A DNA stretch of 64,000 nucleotides from Sphingomonas psychrotolerans (GTDB taxonomy: Bacteria > Pseudomonadota > Alphaproteobacteria > Sphingomonadales > Sphingomonadaceae). Under the pieces are notes generated by a model. It made no database searches. It was not told the origin of the DNA and saw only the letters and a program-made list of their open reading frames with translations. The position numbers and the translations under genes were made by a program. Numbering within the stretch: position 1 is the first letter of the stretch; every line of letters begins with the position of its first letter. Positions 45,123-54,763 of the stretch are shown in pieces. The stretch lies in assembly GCF_002796605.1 (NCBI RefSeq), contig NZ_CP024923.1, forward strand, positions 496,001 through 560,000. The letters run 5' to 3'.

Positions 45123-45524
45123 ATGATGGCGGGGGATCTGGCGCAGCGAATGCGATTGCTGCGAGACGAGCAGTTGTTCGAAATCGTATATTCTCGTCCC
45201 GAGGACGGCATTGTTCCCGAGGCAATCGACGCCGCGCGGTCTGAGTTGGCCGTTCGAAATATAAGCGAGTCCGAAAATTACGAGTTGAGAGAGCAAGTCC
45301 TGGAAGGACATCAGGACGACGCAAGTCGCGCAACCAGGCATCTGTCCGGCTTCGCGGTGGCGGTCTTCATGGTCTTCGGGCTGACGCTGGTTGGCACCTT
45401 CGGTATCTTCGGGCTGTTTGCGACCGGTAGAAGGCAAATGGCCATCGACGCGATCTACGCGACGTTCGTCGGCATAGCGCTAGCGGGCGCGTTGCTGCTC
45501 GTTGCCGTCTTGATCCTCGGCTAG
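45123..45524 (+). CDS. small membrane protein with two transmembrane segments
   Basis: The 133-residue protein starts MMAGDLAQRMRLLRDEQLFEIV. The first 75 residues are soluble and charged, then FAVAVFMVFGLTLVGTFGIFGLF and ATFVGIALAGALLLVAVLIL form two membrane helices. I prefer the ATG at 45123 because upstream codons are poor. It converges with the aldolase gene 13 bases on. No family was recognised. Confidence 0.6.
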   Translation: MMAGDLAQRMRLLRDEQLFEIVYSRPEDGIVPEAIDAARSELAVRNISESENYELREQVLEGHQDDASRATRHLSGFAVAVFMVFGLTLVGTFGIFGLFATGRRQMAIDAIYATFVGIALAGALLLVAVLILG

Positions 45525-45537
45525 CCGCAGCAGCGGC

Positions 45538-46299
45538 TTATTCCCGCCAGCTTCTGTCCACCCGATCGACCAGCCGCACCATCGCCGCGAAATCCGCCGC
45601 GCCGGGGCCGCCCGGGACCTGTGCCATGTGGAGGTCGCGCTGATGGACCGCGACGACTTCTTCCGGGACCAGCAGCGGCTCGCCCATCGACAGGGTAGCG
45701 AGCTGGATCTCGCAGGCGCGCTGGAGCGCCCAATGCTTGATGAATGCCTCGGGCAGGGTCCGTCCCATCACGAGGATGCCGTGGTTGCGCAGCAGCATCA
45801 CGCGTTTGTCGCCGAGATTGGCGAGCAGACGTTCGCCTTCCTCGTCGCGCACCGTCACGCCTTCGAAATCGTGATAGGCGATCTGGCCGGCGAAGTTGCA
45901 CGCATAGAAATTGACGGGGCGCAGCCCGCCCGCGACGCTGCTCACCGCCATGCCCGCGGTGGTGTGGGTGTGCATGATGCAATGCGCGTCGGGCAGGTGC
46001 CGGTGGAACAAGGCATGCTGGACGAAGCCGGCGCGGTTCACCGGGTATGGCGAATCGTCGAGCTTGTTGCCGTCAATGTCGATCTTGACGAGGTTCGATG
46101 CTTTCACTTCGCTGAAGTGGAGCCCGAACGGGTTGATCAGGAACGCGCCTTCGTCGCCCGGCAGCTTCACGGTGATGTGATTGTAGATCATCTCGGACCA
46201 GCCGAGGTGATCGAACACGCGATAGCAGGCGGCGAGCTGCTGGCGTGCCTCCCATTCGGCTTCGCCGATGCCGGGCTTCTGCGCGAGCGCGGTGGCCAT
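45538..46299 (-). CDS. class II aldolase/adducin family protein
   Basis: The 253-residue protein carries metal-binding histidines in IMHTHTTAG (HTH) and RNHGILVMG (H), the class II aldolase pattern, with YNHITVKLP near residue 40. The family covers fuculose-1-phosphate aldolase and non-enzymatic adducin heads; the length and the INPFGLHFSEV motif match the sphingomonad subgroup of unknown substrate. I chose ATG 46299, which has GGGAGA upstream; the frame is open further left but looks non-coding. Confidence 0.85.
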   Translation of the reverse strand: MATALAQKPGIGEAEWEARQQLAACYRVFDHLGWSEMIYNHITVKLPGDEGAFLINPFGLHFSEVKASNLVKIDIDGNKLDDSPYPVNRAGFVQHALFHRHLPDAHCIMHTHTTAGMAVSSVAGGLRPVNFYACNFAGQIAYHDFEGVTVRDEEGERLLANLGDKRVMLLRNHGILVMGRTLPEAFIKHWALQRACEIQLATLSMGEPLLVPEEVVAVHQRDLHMAQVPGGPGAADFAAMVRLVDRVDRSWRE

Positions 46300-46418
46300 G
46301 ATAGCTCTCCCAAGCTTTTCCTTGATCGGGTATGCCATGGCGGGTGCGCCAGCGGCAACCGGGGATCAAAATCGATATGCGTGCGTTTCGGTATCGCAAC
46401 GAACGAGGGATCTGCCGG

Positions 46419-47351
46419 ATGCAAAGGGTAAGGCTGTGTCAGGGTGTTGCTCTGGCAGGATTGTTGGTGCTGGGCGCTTGCGGCGGCTCCGGCTCGGGCA
46501 GCGGAGGGAACGGATCGGTCGAGGCGGCGGCGAACTCGCCCGCCACGGCGGCCAAATTGAGCGCCTATACTGAGGCGTATAACGCGTTGCTCGAAACCTT
46601 CGGACTGCCGGCGACGGCGAAGACCTACAAGGAAGCCCGCGTAGCCGGCCGGTCGCCGAGCGAAACCATCACGATCAGCGATGGCTGGATCGAAAACGAG
46701 GCGACCAAGCTCAAGGCGGCGCGCGCGCTGCCCGGTTCGCTGGGCCCGCTCGACGCGGCGGCGGAGACGCTCGACACAGCACTGCAAAAGGTGTTGGCGC
46801 GGCTGAAGCCGCTTTATGCCTATTACAACACCAAGGCCTATCGCGCGGATGGGCTCAAGCGCGGCAAGGCGGAAGACGCCCAGATGATCGCCGAGTTCGA
46901 CGCGGCGCTGAAGGCGATGGACGATTTCAACGCCGCACTGGTCAAACAGCGCCGCGCCGGCGCCGACGCCGAGCTCGCCACGCTGAAGCAGAGCGGCGAC
47001 ACGGTGGGATACAACACCAAGCTGGCGATGCAGCAGGCCGAGGATCTGGTCGGCCTGTTCGACAAGCCCGAGGACCTGCGTGATCCGGCGGTGTTCGCCA
47101 AGGGAGATGCGCTCGCCGCTTCGCTCGAGAAGTTGCTTGCCGAGCAGCAAAAGGCGATTGCGGACGCCAAGACCAAGGCGAAGGAACCCGTGGAGACCAG
47201 CCGGCTCAGCATCTCGGGATTGGTAGCCGACATGCTCGGATCGATGATCGGCCAATATCGCCAGGTGAAGCAGTCGCATTCCGCCAACGACACGGAGGCG
47301 ATGGTCGATTCCTATAACCGGGCGGTGGGGCTGGCGAACAACATGCCTTGA
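46419..47351 (+). CDS. DUF3829-like (YiiG family) lipoprotein
   Basis: The 310-residue protein starts at the ATG at 46419 (MQRVRLCQGVALAGLLVLGACGG), a lipoprotein signal with lipobox LGAC, followed by a Gly/Ser linker and a long helical domain. Repeated short helices such as AYTEAYNALLETF, MIAEFDAALKAMDDFNAALVKQ and YRQVKQSHSANDTEAMVDSYNRAVG match DUF3829 (YiiG) proteins of unknown role. It is convergent with the PccR gene, with 8 bases between stops. I chose this start for its signal peptide. Confidence 0.75.
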   Translation: MQRVRLCQGVALAGLLVLGACGGSGSGSGGNGSVEAAANSPATAAKLSAYTEAYNALLETFGLPATAKTYKEARVAGRSPSETITISDGWIENEATKLKAARALPGSLGPLDAAAETLDTALQKVLARLKPLYAYYNTKAYRADGLKRGKAEDAQMIAEFDAALKAMDDFNAALVKQRRAGADAELATLKQSGDTVGYNTKLAMQQAEDLVGLFDKPEDLRDPAVFAKGDALAASLEKLLAEQQKAIADAKTKAKEPVETSRLSISGLVADMLGSMIGQYRQVKQSHSANDTEAMVDSYNRAVGLANNMP

Positions 47352-47359
47352 GGGATTGT

Positions 47360-48766
47360 TCAGCGGAAGGCGTACGGCACGACGCTGCGCCGGTCGGCGT
47401 CGATCTCGATGACCGATCCTGCAGGCGGGAAGGCGCGCTGGTCGCAGTCGGTGCGCGGGCAGATCCGGCACGACGCGCCGATCGGGGTTGCCGCGCCGCC
47501 GAGGCGGAGATCGTCGGCATAGACGAAATCGGCGGCATGGGCCTCCTCGCAACCCAAGGCCACCGCATAGCGCCGCGGCGGGCGGGCATAGCTGCCCGAG
47601 GGCTTGACCAGCCCCTTGGCCATCGAGACGTAACGGGTGCCATCGGGCATTTCGGCCAATTGCACGAGGATGCGATCGGGGATCGCGACCGCTTCGTGGA
47701 CGATCCACAAGGGGCAGGCGCCGCCCAGAGCCGCGAACTGGAGCCGCGTCGCCGAGTGGCGCTTGGTGATGTTGCCCGCCATGTCGACCCGGCAGAAGAA
47801 GAAGGGCAGGCCCGCGGTGCCGGGGCGCTGCAGCGTCGAGAGGCGGTGACACGCCTGTTCGAAGCTCACGCCGAAACGCTGGCGCAGCCGATCGATATCG
47901 TGGCGAACCTCGCGGGCGCGAGTGCGGAAGCTGGCATAGGGCATCAGCAGGGCGCCGGCGGCGTAATTGGCGAGGCCGACGCTCAGCAATTCGCGCGACG
48001 CCTGGCTCGCCAGCCCGGCCTCGGCGACGACATGGTGCATCTCGTTGGCGAATTCGTAGCGCACCAGCCGGTGCGCGAGCAGAAAGGCCCGGCTCTCGGG
48101 CGGCAGACCCGAGTTGAGCGCGAGCGTGCGCGAACCCGCGTCGAATCGGCTGAGCTGGCTGCCGTCGCTATCCTCGCCGATCACGCGGACGCCGTGCCAG
48201 CGGCGCAGCCGGTCTTCGAGCGCCTGCGCGACCGGGCCCTCGTCAAGGGCGTCGGCGAGCGCCTCGGCCGATCGGTCGATCGCGTCGATGTAATTGCCCT
48301 CGGCCTGGAACCAGTCGCGGACCTCTTCCCAGGGGAGCGGCGCCGCTTCGCTCGATCCGGTGTCGAAGCGATCGTCGAGGACGCGGAGCTGCTCCTGGCT
48401 GCGGCGCCATGCCTCGTGCACCGCGACCAGCCGGCGGGCGAGCAGGGGCTGCTGCTCGAGCCCGCGGCGGACGTCGGGCTCGCTCAGCGGATGGGCGGGG
48501 ATGCTGGTGTCGGTCGCCGCGTCGATCGTGCGGAGCAACGTGGAAGTCTCGGCTTCGGTGCCGATGTCCGCCGCCTCCATCGGGAATTCGCGGGCGAGCG
48601 CGAGCAAGACGATTTGCGTGATCGGGCGGCCGTTATTCTCGATCTGCGAGAGATAAGGGACCGAGATGCCGAGCCGCGCAGCCATCGCCGCCTGGCTGAG
48701 GCCGAGGCGGCGGCGTAGGTCGCGGAGGCGGAAGCCTTCGAACAGGCGGCGGCGGGGAAGGGCCAT
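47360..48766 (-). CDS. pccR: ScfR/PccR-type short-chain fatty acyl-CoA regulator
   Basis: The 468-residue protein has an N-terminal XRE helix-turn-helix (LRDLRRRLGLSQAAMAARLGISVPYLSQIENN). A central IrrE/DUF955-like domain follows (SRAFLLAHRLVRYEF), then DUF2083 with LPFFFCRVDMAGNI and a CRICPRTDC cysteine cluster. This matches PccR and MccR of alphaproteobacteria, which bind acyl-CoAs and activate propionyl-CoA carboxylase genes. It is divergent from pccB, 120 bases away, as in known cases. I chose ATG 48766 (MALPRRRLFEG); the reading frame left open upstream is antisense to pccB. Confidence 0.9.
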   Translation of the reverse strand: MALPRRRLFEGFRLRDLRRRLGLSQAAMAARLGISVPYLSQIENNGRPITQIVLLALAREFPMEAADIGTEAETSTLLRTIDAATDTSIPAHPLSEPDVRRGLEQQPLLARRLVAVHEAWRRSQEQLRVLDDRFDTGSSEAAPLPWEEVRDWFQAEGNYIDAIDRSAEALADALDEGPVAQALEDRLRRWHGVRVIGEDSDGSQLSRFDAGSRTLALNSGLPPESRAFLLAHRLVRYEFANEMHHVVAEAGLASQASRELLSVGLANYAAGALLMPYASFRTRAREVRHDIDRLRQRFGVSFEQACHRLSTLQRPGTAGLPFFFCRVDMAGNITKRHSATRLQFAALGGACPLWIVHEAVAIPDRILVQLAEMPDGTRYVSMAKGLVKPSGSYARPPRRYAVALGCEEAHAADFVYADDLRLGGAATPIGASCRICPRTDCDQRAFPPAGSVIEIDADRRSVVPYAFR

Positions 48767-48778
48767 GCCTTCATTATA

Positions 48779-48822
48779 TTCTGCAAACCTCTCCGCCGCA
48801 ACTTTGCAACATTGCATTTGCC
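48779..48822. promoter_or_regulatory. likely PccR-binding TTTGC/GCAAA motifs between pccR and pccB
   Basis: TCTGCAAA at 48780, TTTGCAA at 48803 and TTGCATTTGC at 48812 lie in the 120-base divergent promoter region. PccR of Rhodobacter sphaeroides is reported to bind paired TTTGCAAA-type sites. The repeats here are imperfect but clustered exactly where an operator would be. Confidence 0.6.
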
Positions 48823-48886
48823 TCTGCGTGCGTCCCCTGTGCAGAAGGCGCGACCGCTGGAGACCGCCAAGCTCCTGGAGACCTGA

Positions 48887-50413
48887 ATGTCGTCGACGAT
48901 CGAGGAACTGGAGCGCCGCCGCGCCGCGGCCCGGCTGGGCGGCGGGCAGAAGCGCATCGACGCGCAGCACGCCAAGGGCAAGCTCACCGCGCGCGAACGC
49001 GTCGAGGTTTTGCTCGATCAGGATTCGTTCGAAGAGCTCGACATGTATGTCGAGCATAATTGCGTCGATTTCGGCATGGAAACGCAGATCGTCCCCGGCG
49101 ACGGCGTCGTCACTGGCAGCGGCACCATCAACGGCCGGCTGGTCTTCGTGTTCAGTCAGGACTTCACTGTGTTCGGCGGCTCGCTCTCCGAGCGCCATGC
49201 GCAGAAGATCTGCAAGATCATGGATATGGCGATGAAGGTCGGCGCGCCCGTCATCGGCCTCAACGACAGCGGCGGGGCGCGGATCCAGGAGGGCGTCGCC
49301 AGCCTTGGCGGCTATGCCGAGGTGTTCCAGCGCAATGTGCTCGCCAGCGGCGTGGTGCCGCAATTGAGCCTGATCATGGGCCCCTGCGCAGGCGGGGCCG
49401 TCTATTCTCCCGCGATGACCGACTTCATCTTCATGGTGAAGGATTCGTCGTACATGTTCGTCACCGGCCCGGATGTAGTGAAGACCGTTACCAACGAGAT
49501 CGTCACGCAGGAGGAGCTGGGTGGAGCGGTGACGCATACCACGAAGTCGGGGGTCGCCGATGTGGCCTTCGACAACGACATCGAGGCGCTGCTCGCGGCC
49601 CGCGACTTCGTGGACTTCTTGCCCGCGTCCAATCGGGAGAGCGTTCCCGAGCGGCCGTGCGACGATCCGTGGGATCGCGTCGAGGACAGCCTTGACAGCC
49701 TGATCCCGCCCAACGCCAACCAGCCCTATGACATGCACGAATGCCTGCGAAAGGTGCTCGACGAGGGTGAGTTCTTCGAATTGCAGCCGACGCATGCGGG
49801 GAACATCCTGATCGGCTTCGGGCGGATCGAGGGACGCACGGTGGGCGTGGTCGCCAACCAGCCGATGGTGCTGGCCGGCGTGCTCGACATCAACTCTTCG
49901 AAGAAAGCGGCGCGGTTCGTGCGCTTCTGCGACGCGTTCGATATTCCGATCGTGACCTTTGTCGACGTGCCCGGCTTCCTGCCCGGGGTGGGGCAGGAGC
50001 ATAATGGCATCATCAAGCACGGCGCCAAATTGCTGTTCGCTTATGCCGAGGCGACGGTGCCCAAGATCACGGTGATCACCCGCAAGGCCTATGGCGGCGC
50101 GTATGACGTGATGGCGTCGAAGCACCTTCGCGGCGACCTCAACTATGCCTGGCCGACCGCAGAGATCGCAGTGATGGGGGCCAAGGGCGCGGTCGAGATC
50201 ATCTTTCGCGGGCGCACGCCGGAGGAGATCGCCGAGCGGACCGCCGAATATGAGGCGCGCTTCGCCAACCCGTTCGTGGCGGCGAGCAAGGGCTTCATCG
50301 ACGAAGTGATCCTGCCGCATTCGACACGACGGCGAATCGCGCTGGGGCTTCGGAAACTGCGCGGCAAGCAGCTGGAGAACCCGTGGAAGAAGCATGACAA
50401 TATTCCGCTGTGA
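48887..50413 (+). CDS. pccB: propionyl-CoA carboxylase beta subunit
   Basis: The 508-residue protein carries the carboxyltransferase motifs [39 protein letters not shown] and [31 protein letters not shown]. It is the acetyl/propionyl-CoA carboxylase beta type (PccB family) and uses carboxybiotin from PccA to make (S)-methylmalonyl-CoA. The ATG at 48887 gives a usual N terminus ([19 protein letters not shown]) and follows GGAGACC. It begins a plus-strand run that ends with pccA at 58.4 kb and is probably controlled by PccR. Confidence 0.95.
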   Translation: MSSTIEELERRRAAARLGGGQKRIDAQHAKGKLTARERVEVLLDQDSFEELDMYVEHNCVDFGMETQIVPGDGVVTGSGTINGRLVFVFSQDFTVFGGSLSERHAQKICKIMDMAMKVGAPVIGLNDSGGARIQEGVASLGGYAEVFQRNVLASGVVPQLSLIMGPCAGGAVYSPAMTDFIFMVKDSSYMFVTGPDVVKTVTNEIVTQEELGGAVTHTTKSGVADVAFDNDIEALLAARDFVDFLPASNRESVPERPCDDPWDRVEDSLDSLIPPNANQPYDMHECLRKVLDEGEFFELQPTHAGNILIGFGRIEGRTVGVVANQPMVLAGVLDINSSKKAARFVRFCDAFDIPIVTFVDVPGFLPGVGQEHNGIIKHGAKLLFAYAEATVPKITVITRKAYGGAYDVMASKHLRGDLNYAWPTAEIAVMGAKGAVEIIFRGRTPEEIAERTAEYEARFANPFVAASKGFIDEVILPHSTRRRIALGLRKLRGKQLENPWKKHDNIPL

Positions 50414-50428
50414 GGCTGGAGCGCGACC

Positions 50429-50998
50429 GTGAAGAAACTGCCCGTTTCGAAACAGATCACCTTCGGGCTGATCGTCGCTGGCGTCGCGGCGGTCACTTCG
50501 TTCCTGCTAGCCTTCATGGTTGCCGCGTCTTCGCGAGGGGCTGATCAGCCAGCACCATCGCCGTTGATCGGCCTGTGCTTCGGCGTCGTCGCCGGCGCGA
50601 TGTACCTCGGTCTGTCTGGCAACCGACGCGTGGCGTTTGCCGACGATGCCGCGCGCCGTGCGGCGCTCGCGCCGATTGCCGATGGAGCGGCGCGCTTGCT
50701 CGTGTATCGGCAGGGGTTCATCGGCAAGCTCGCCGGGATCGATGTCCATGTCGATGGAGAGGTGCGCACCCAGCTCAAGAGCCCGCGCTTCGCTGCGCTG
50801 GACGTTTCGCCGGGTCCGCATACGCTGGTGTCCGAGGTGCACGACAAGCGTTCCAGGCCGCTGGCGTTGACAGTCTCCGCGAACCAGGTGGCAGCGGTGC
50901 AGATCGTCGTGTCGCTTTTCGGCAAGACAAGATTGGTACGGCAAGACGTCGAGGCGGTTCGACGGAAACTCGCGCAAATGCCAATGGTGCAGGCGTGA
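50429..50998 (+). CDS. hypothetical membrane protein in the propionyl-CoA operon
   Basis: The 189-residue protein starts at GTG 50429 (MKKLPVSKQITFG) with two hydrophobic segments (LIVAGVAAVTSFLLAFMVAAS and PLIGLCFGVVAGAMYLGL). A soluble domain follows with LLVYRQGFIGKLAGIDVHVDGEVRTQL, SPGPHTLVSEV and VSANQVAAVQIVV, reminiscent of DUF2846-type domains. It sits 15 bases after pccB, and its TGA overlaps the GTG of the epimerase gene, so it is part of the operon. Function unknown. Confidence 0.7.
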   Translation: MKKLPVSKQITFGLIVAGVAAVTSFLLAFMVAASSRGADQPAPSPLIGLCFGVVAGAMYLGLSGNRRVAFADDAARRAALAPIADGAARLLVYRQGFIGKLAGIDVHVDGEVRTQLKSPRFAALDVSPGPHTLVSEVHDKRSRPLALTVSANQVAAVQIVVSLFGKTRLVRQDVEAVRRKLAQMPMVQA

Positions 50999-51414
50999 AA
51001 CTCGGCCGCCTCAACCATGTCGGCGTCGCGACGCCCTCGATCGAAGCATCGGTCGCTTTTTATCGCGACATGATGGGCGCGGAGGTCATCCGCGAACCGT
51101 TCGACCTGCCCGCGCAGGGCGTGAAAGTATGCTTCGTCGACACTCCCAACGCCCAGATCGAACTGATCGAGCCGCTGGGCGATGCCTCGCCGATCCACAC
51201 CTTTCTCGCCAGGAACCCGGGCGGAGGGCAGCATCATCTGTGCTATGAGGTGCCCGATATCGACGAGGCCAGAGCGTGGTTCGAGGCAAAGGGCGTGCGG
51301 GTGCTCGGCGCGCCGCGGATCGGGGCGCACGGGACGATGATCTTCTTCTTGCACCCGAAGGACATGGGCGGAGTACTGACCGAGATCATGGAAACGCCGA
51401 GGAACCAACATTGA
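50995..51414 (+). CDS. mce: methylmalonyl-CoA epimerase
   Basis: The 139-residue protein has a VOC fold. It begins LGRLNHVGVATPSIEASVAFYRD, with metal ligand His in NHVGVA, and continues IELIEPLGDASPI, GGGQHHLCYEVPDID and a final MGGVLTEIMETP. It interconverts (S)- and (R)-methylmalonyl-CoA between PccAB and the mutase. The start is a GTG overlapping the upstream TGA (GTGA), and the TGA overlaps a TTG start downstream. The longer frame upstream of 50995 is only an alternative reading of the previous gene. Confidence 0.92.
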   Translation: MKLGRLNHVGVATPSIEASVAFYRDMMGAEVIREPFDLPAQGVKVCFVDTPNAQIELIEPLGDASPIHTFLARNPGGGQHHLCYEVPDIDEARAWFEAKGVRVLGAPRIGAHGTMIFFLHPKDMGGVLTEIMETPRNQH

Positions 51415-52181
51415 GCGACGACACGATCCTCTATGCGCGCGACGGCGACGTCGCGGTGCTCCGGCTCAATCGGCCCGACGAGCTCAACGCCGTCACGCTC
51501 GACATGCTCGATCTGCTTGCCGCGACGCTGCGCCGTGCCGTCGAGGACGGCGCGCGGGCAGTGTTGCTGACCGGCGAGGGACGGGCATTTTGCGCGGGCG
51601 CGTCGCTGAAGGAAGCATCCGGCGGCGATCCGGGTGACCGGCTGCGCAACCATTACAATCCGGTTCAGCAGACCATGGCCGATCTGCCGATCCCGATCGT
51701 GACCGCGATGAACGGCCCCGCCGCCGGGGCGGGGGCGTCGCTGGCGCTGGGCGGCGACATCGTGATCGGCGCGCGTTCGGCCTATCTGTTGCTCGCCTTC
51801 GCCAATATCGGACTGGTTCCCGACGCCGGCGCGACGTGGCTGATCGCCAAGGCGGCGGGGCGGGCGAAGGTGCTCGAGATGGCGCTGCTCGGCGAGCGGC
51901 TCTCGGCGCACGACGCGATGGAGGCGGGGCTGATCACCCATGTGGTGGACGATGGCGTCGTGTTCGACACGGCGATGACCTATGCCCGCCGCCTCGCCGC
52001 GATGCCGACGGTGGCGCTCGGGCTGATCCGCAAGCAGGTCAAGGCCGCACTGAGCGGCACGCTGGAGGAGACGCTGGCGCTGGAGGCGGAGCATCAGTCG
52101 CTGGCGGCGCGTTCGCAGGATTTCCAGGAGGGCGTCGCGGCGTTTCTCCAGAAGCGCAAGCCGGAGTTCAAGGGTAAGTGA
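51411..52181 (+). CDS. enoyl-CoA hydratase/isomerase family protein
   Basis: The 256-residue crotonase starts at TTG 51411 (LSDDTILYARDGDVAVLRLNRP), overlapping the epimerase stop. GAGGA lies nine bases before it. The oxyanion-hole strands are LTGEGRAFCAGASLKE and MNGPAAGAGASLALGGDIVIG. The C-terminal helices include AMPTVALGLIRKQVKAAL. It is of the PaaG type, where the second catalytic Glu is often replaced; here FANIGLVPDAGATWL holds an Asp. Its exact step is unclear. Position between epimerase and mutase suggests feeding of branched or odd-chain acyl-CoAs into the pathway. Confidence 0.88.
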   Translation: MSDDTILYARDGDVAVLRLNRPDELNAVTLDMLDLLAATLRRAVEDGARAVLLTGEGRAFCAGASLKEASGGDPGDRLRNHYNPVQQTMADLPIPIVTAMNGPAAGAGASLALGGDIVIGARSAYLLLAFANIGLVPDAGATWLIAKAAGRAKVLEMALLGERLSAHDAMEAGLITHVVDDGVVFDTAMTYARRLAAMPTVALGLIRKQVKAALSGTLEETLALEAEHQSLAARSQDFQEGVAAFLQKRKPEFKGK

Positions 52182-52196
52182 ATTTCTGTTCCCATC

Positions 52197-52274
52197 GTGC
52201 TCCTGCGAAAGCAGGAACCCAGGGTAAAGGAGGGAATCGCTTGTGGCCCTGGGCTCCTGCTTTCGCAGGAGCAC
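52197..52274. repeat. nested palindrome with GAAA-loop hairpins (sphingomonad type)
   Basis: Two 28-base arms, GTGCTCCTGCGAAAGCAGGA... at 52197 and its reverse complement ending at 52274, differ at one base. Each arm holds an inner hairpin TCCTGC-GAAA-GCAGGA. A related sequence with the same architecture is at 58478-58553. It precedes scpA by 12 bases and may shape the transcript there. Confidence 0.85.
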
Positions 52275-52286
52275 TGGATTTCATCC

Positions 52287-54419
52287 ATGGCCGATAAACC
52301 TGACCTTGCCGCCTGGGCGAAGCTCGCCGCGAAGGAAGTGAAGGACCAGGATCTCACCTGGCACACGCCGGAGGGGATTGCGGTGAAGCCGCTCTACACG
52401 GCCGCCGACGCGCCCGATCCGGGCTTGCCCGGCTTCGCGCCGTTTACGCGCGGGGTGAAGGCGACGATGTACGCGGGGCGGCCGTGGACGATCCGCCAAT
52501 ATGCCGGCTTCTCGACCGCGGAGGAATCGAACGCCTTTTACCGCCGCAACCTCGCCGCGGGGCAGAAGGGCCTGTCGATCGCCTTCGATCTCGCCACGCA
52601 CCGCGGCTATGACAGCGATCATCCGCGCGTCACCGGCGATGTCGGCAAGGCGGGGGTGGCGATCGACACGCTCGCCGACATGCAGATCCTGTTCGACGGG
52701 ATCCCGCTCGACGAGATGTCGGTCAGCATGACGATGAACGGCGCGGTGCTGCCGTGCCTCGCTTTCTACATCGTCGCGGCCGAAGAGCAGGGGGTGCGGC
52801 AGGACCAGCTCACCGGGACCATCCAGAACGACATCCTCAAGGAGTTCATGGTCCGCAACACGTACATCTATCCGCCCGAGCCCTCGATGCGGATCGTCGC
52901 GGACATCATCGCCTATACCGCGCAGCATATGCCGCGGTTCAACTCGATCTCGATCTCGGGCTATCACATGCACGAGGCGGGGGCGACGGCGGTGCAGGAG
53001 CTCGCCTTCACGCTCGCCGACGGCATGGCCTATGTCCGTTCGGCGATTGCGCGCGGGCTGAGCATCGACGAATTCGCCGGGCGGCTCTCCTTCTTCTTCG
53101 GCATCGGCATGAACTTCTTCATGGAAGTCGCCAAATTGCGCGCGGCGCGGATGCTGTGGAGCCGGATCATCGACGGCTTCGGGGGGTCGCCACGCTCGCA
53201 GACGCTGCGCACGCACTGCCAGACCTCCGGTGTGTCGCTGACCGAACAGGACCCGTATAACAACGTCATCCGCACCACGATCGAGGCAATGGCGGCGACC
53301 TTTGGGGGGACCCAATCGCTCCACACCAACAGCCTCGACGAAGCGGTGGCCTTGCCCACCGACTTCTCCGCCCGGATCGCGCGCAATACCCAGCTGATCC
53401 TGCAGGAAGAGACCGGGATGACGCATGTCGTCGATCCGCTCGGCGGGAGTTATTATGTCGAGGCGTTGACGCAAGAGCTTGCCGACAAGGCGTGGGCGCT
53501 GATCGAACAGGTTGAGGCGCTGGGGGGCATGACCCATGCGGTCGAGAGCGGGATGCCCAAGGAGCACATCGAAAGCGCCGCCGCCGCGCGGCAGGCGCGG
53601 GTCGATCGCGGCGAGGATGTGATCGTCGGGGTGAACAAATACCGGCTTGCCGAGGAGTCGCCGCTCGACTTCCTCGATATCGACAATGCCCGGGTGCGCG
53701 CCGACCAGATCAAGCGGATCGCGCAGACGCGCGCCGATCGCGACGCGACGAAGGCCGACGCGGCGCTCGGCAATTTGCGGCGCGGTGCGATGGGTAGCGA
53801 AAACCTGCTCGCGCTCTGCGTCGAGGCGGCCCGGGCGCGCTGCACGCTGGGCGAGATGTCGGCGGCGATGGAAGTCGCGTTCGGCCGCCACGCCGTGGGC
53901 GTCACTCCGATCAAGGGCGTTTATGGCCCGGCGCATGCCGAGGACAAAGGCTGGCTGCGCGCCGAGGAAGGCATTGCCGCATTCGAGCGCCGGCGCGGCC
54001 GCAAGCCGCGGGTGCTGGTCGCCAAGATGGGGCAGGATGGGCACGATCGCGGCGCCAATGTCGTCGCGAGCGCGTTTGCCGATCTCGGCTTCGACGTGGT
54101 GTCGGGACCGCTGTTCCAGACTCCGGCCGAGACCTGCGCGCTGGCGATCGAGAAGGATGTGGACGTGGTCGGCGCGTCCAGCCTCGCGGCCGGGCACAAG
54201 ACGCTGATTCCCGAGCTGGTCGATGCGCTGAAGGAAGCGGGGCGGCCCGACATCAAGGTCGTCGCGGGCGGCGTGATCCCGCCCCAGGATTACGAATTCC
54301 TCCGCGCGCACGGCGTGCAGGCGATCTTCGGGCCCGGCACCAATCTCGTCAGTGCCGCCGCGGAAGTGCTCAAGCTGCTCGGCCACAATCTGCCGCCGAT
54401 CGAGGAAGCCGCCGAATGA
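52287..54419 (+). CDS. scpA: methylmalonyl-CoA mutase (ScpA type)
   Basis: The 710-residue single-chain mutase has an N-terminal TIM barrel with [39 protein letters not shown] and [17 protein letters not shown]. The C-terminal cobalamin domain has DxHxxG in [20 protein letters not shown]. It converts (R)-methylmalonyl-CoA to succinyl-CoA. I chose ATG 52287 ([17 protein letters not shown]). No cobalamin riboswitch or MeaB chaperone gene is adjacent. Its stop overlaps the next start (ATGA). Confidence 0.96.
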   Translation: MADKPDLAAWAKLAAKEVKDQDLTWHTPEGIAVKPLYTAADAPDPGLPGFAPFTRGVKATMYAGRPWTIRQYAGFSTAEESNAFYRRNLAAGQKGLSIAFDLATHRGYDSDHPRVTGDVGKAGVAIDTLADMQILFDGIPLDEMSVSMTMNGAVLPCLAFYIVAAEEQGVRQDQLTGTIQNDILKEFMVRNTYIYPPEPSMRIVADIIAYTAQHMPRFNSISISGYHMHEAGATAVQELAFTLADGMAYVRSAIARGLSIDEFAGRLSFFFGIGMNFFMEVAKLRAARMLWSRIIDGFGGSPRSQTLRTHCQTSGVSLTEQDPYNNVIRTTIEAMAATFGGTQSLHTNSLDEAVALPTDFSARIARNTQLILQEETGMTHVVDPLGGSYYVEALTQELADKAWALIEQVEALGGMTHAVESGMPKEHIESAAAARQARVDRGEDVIVGVNKYRLAEESPLDFLDIDNARVRADQIKRIAQTRADRDATKADAALGNLRRGAMGSENLLALCVEAARARCTLGEMSAAMEVAFGRHAVGVTPIKGVYGPAHAEDKGWLRAEEGIAAFERRRGRKPRVLVAKMGQDGHDRGANVVASAFADLGFDVVSGPLFQTPAETCALAIEKDVDVVGASSLAAGHKTLIPELVDALKEAGRPDIKVVAGGVIPPQDYEFLRAHGVQAIFGPGTNLVSAAAEVLKLLGHNLPPIEEAAE

Positions 54420-54763
54420 CCGACGAAGACGAACGGATGGTCCTCGACGCAGAGGGCGGCGAGACGTTGCTCTACGATTATTTCAAGCATCTGACCCAGC
54501 TGTCGCTCTTCTCGCTCGGCGGCGTGCTGGCATTGGCCGGTTCGGCGCGTGGTGCGCGCGGACTGCTGATTGCTGCACTGGTGGTGATCGGCTCGTCTGC
54601 GCTGATCTCGTTCAGCGGCGCCGGCGAGATCGTTCGCACCCGCTTCCAGGGCAAGCCGATCGCAAAATATCTCGATTTCTACCGTATCTCCGCACCGATT
54701 CTGCTCTCGCTGGGACTCGGCATTTTCCTCTTCCTGTTCATCAAGACATTGGGACCCGCATGA
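54416..54763 (+). CDS. small membrane protein between scpA and bioB
   Basis: The 115-residue protein starts at an ATG overlapping the scpA stop by four bases, and its own stop overlaps bioB the same way. It has an acidic N terminus ([16 protein letters not shown]) and three hydrophobic segments ([50 protein letters not shown]). No family was recognised. Tight coupling suggests it belongs functionally or at least transcriptionally to the pathway. Confidence 0.72.
   Translation: MTDEDERMVLDAEGGETLLYDYFKHLTQLSLFSLGGVLALAGSARGARGLLIAALVVIGSSALISFSGAGEIVRTRFQGKPIAKYLDFYRISAPILLSLGLGIFLFLFIKTLGPA

Noticed and set aside
48767..50395. The long upstream extension of the pccR frame to 50395
   Set aside because: It lies antisense to pccB, which has unmistakable carboxyltransferase motifs; regulator homology begins at ATG 48766.
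52197..52274. Possible CRISPR repeats or a cobalamin riboswitch before scpA
   Set aside because: There are only two inverted arms, no regularly spaced direct repeats and spacers, and no B12-box; the structure is a nested palindrome of a dispersed type.
52281..54386. A 701-codon minus-strand frame opposite the mutase gene
   Set aside because: Complement of scpA third-position GC pattern; no recognisable domain.
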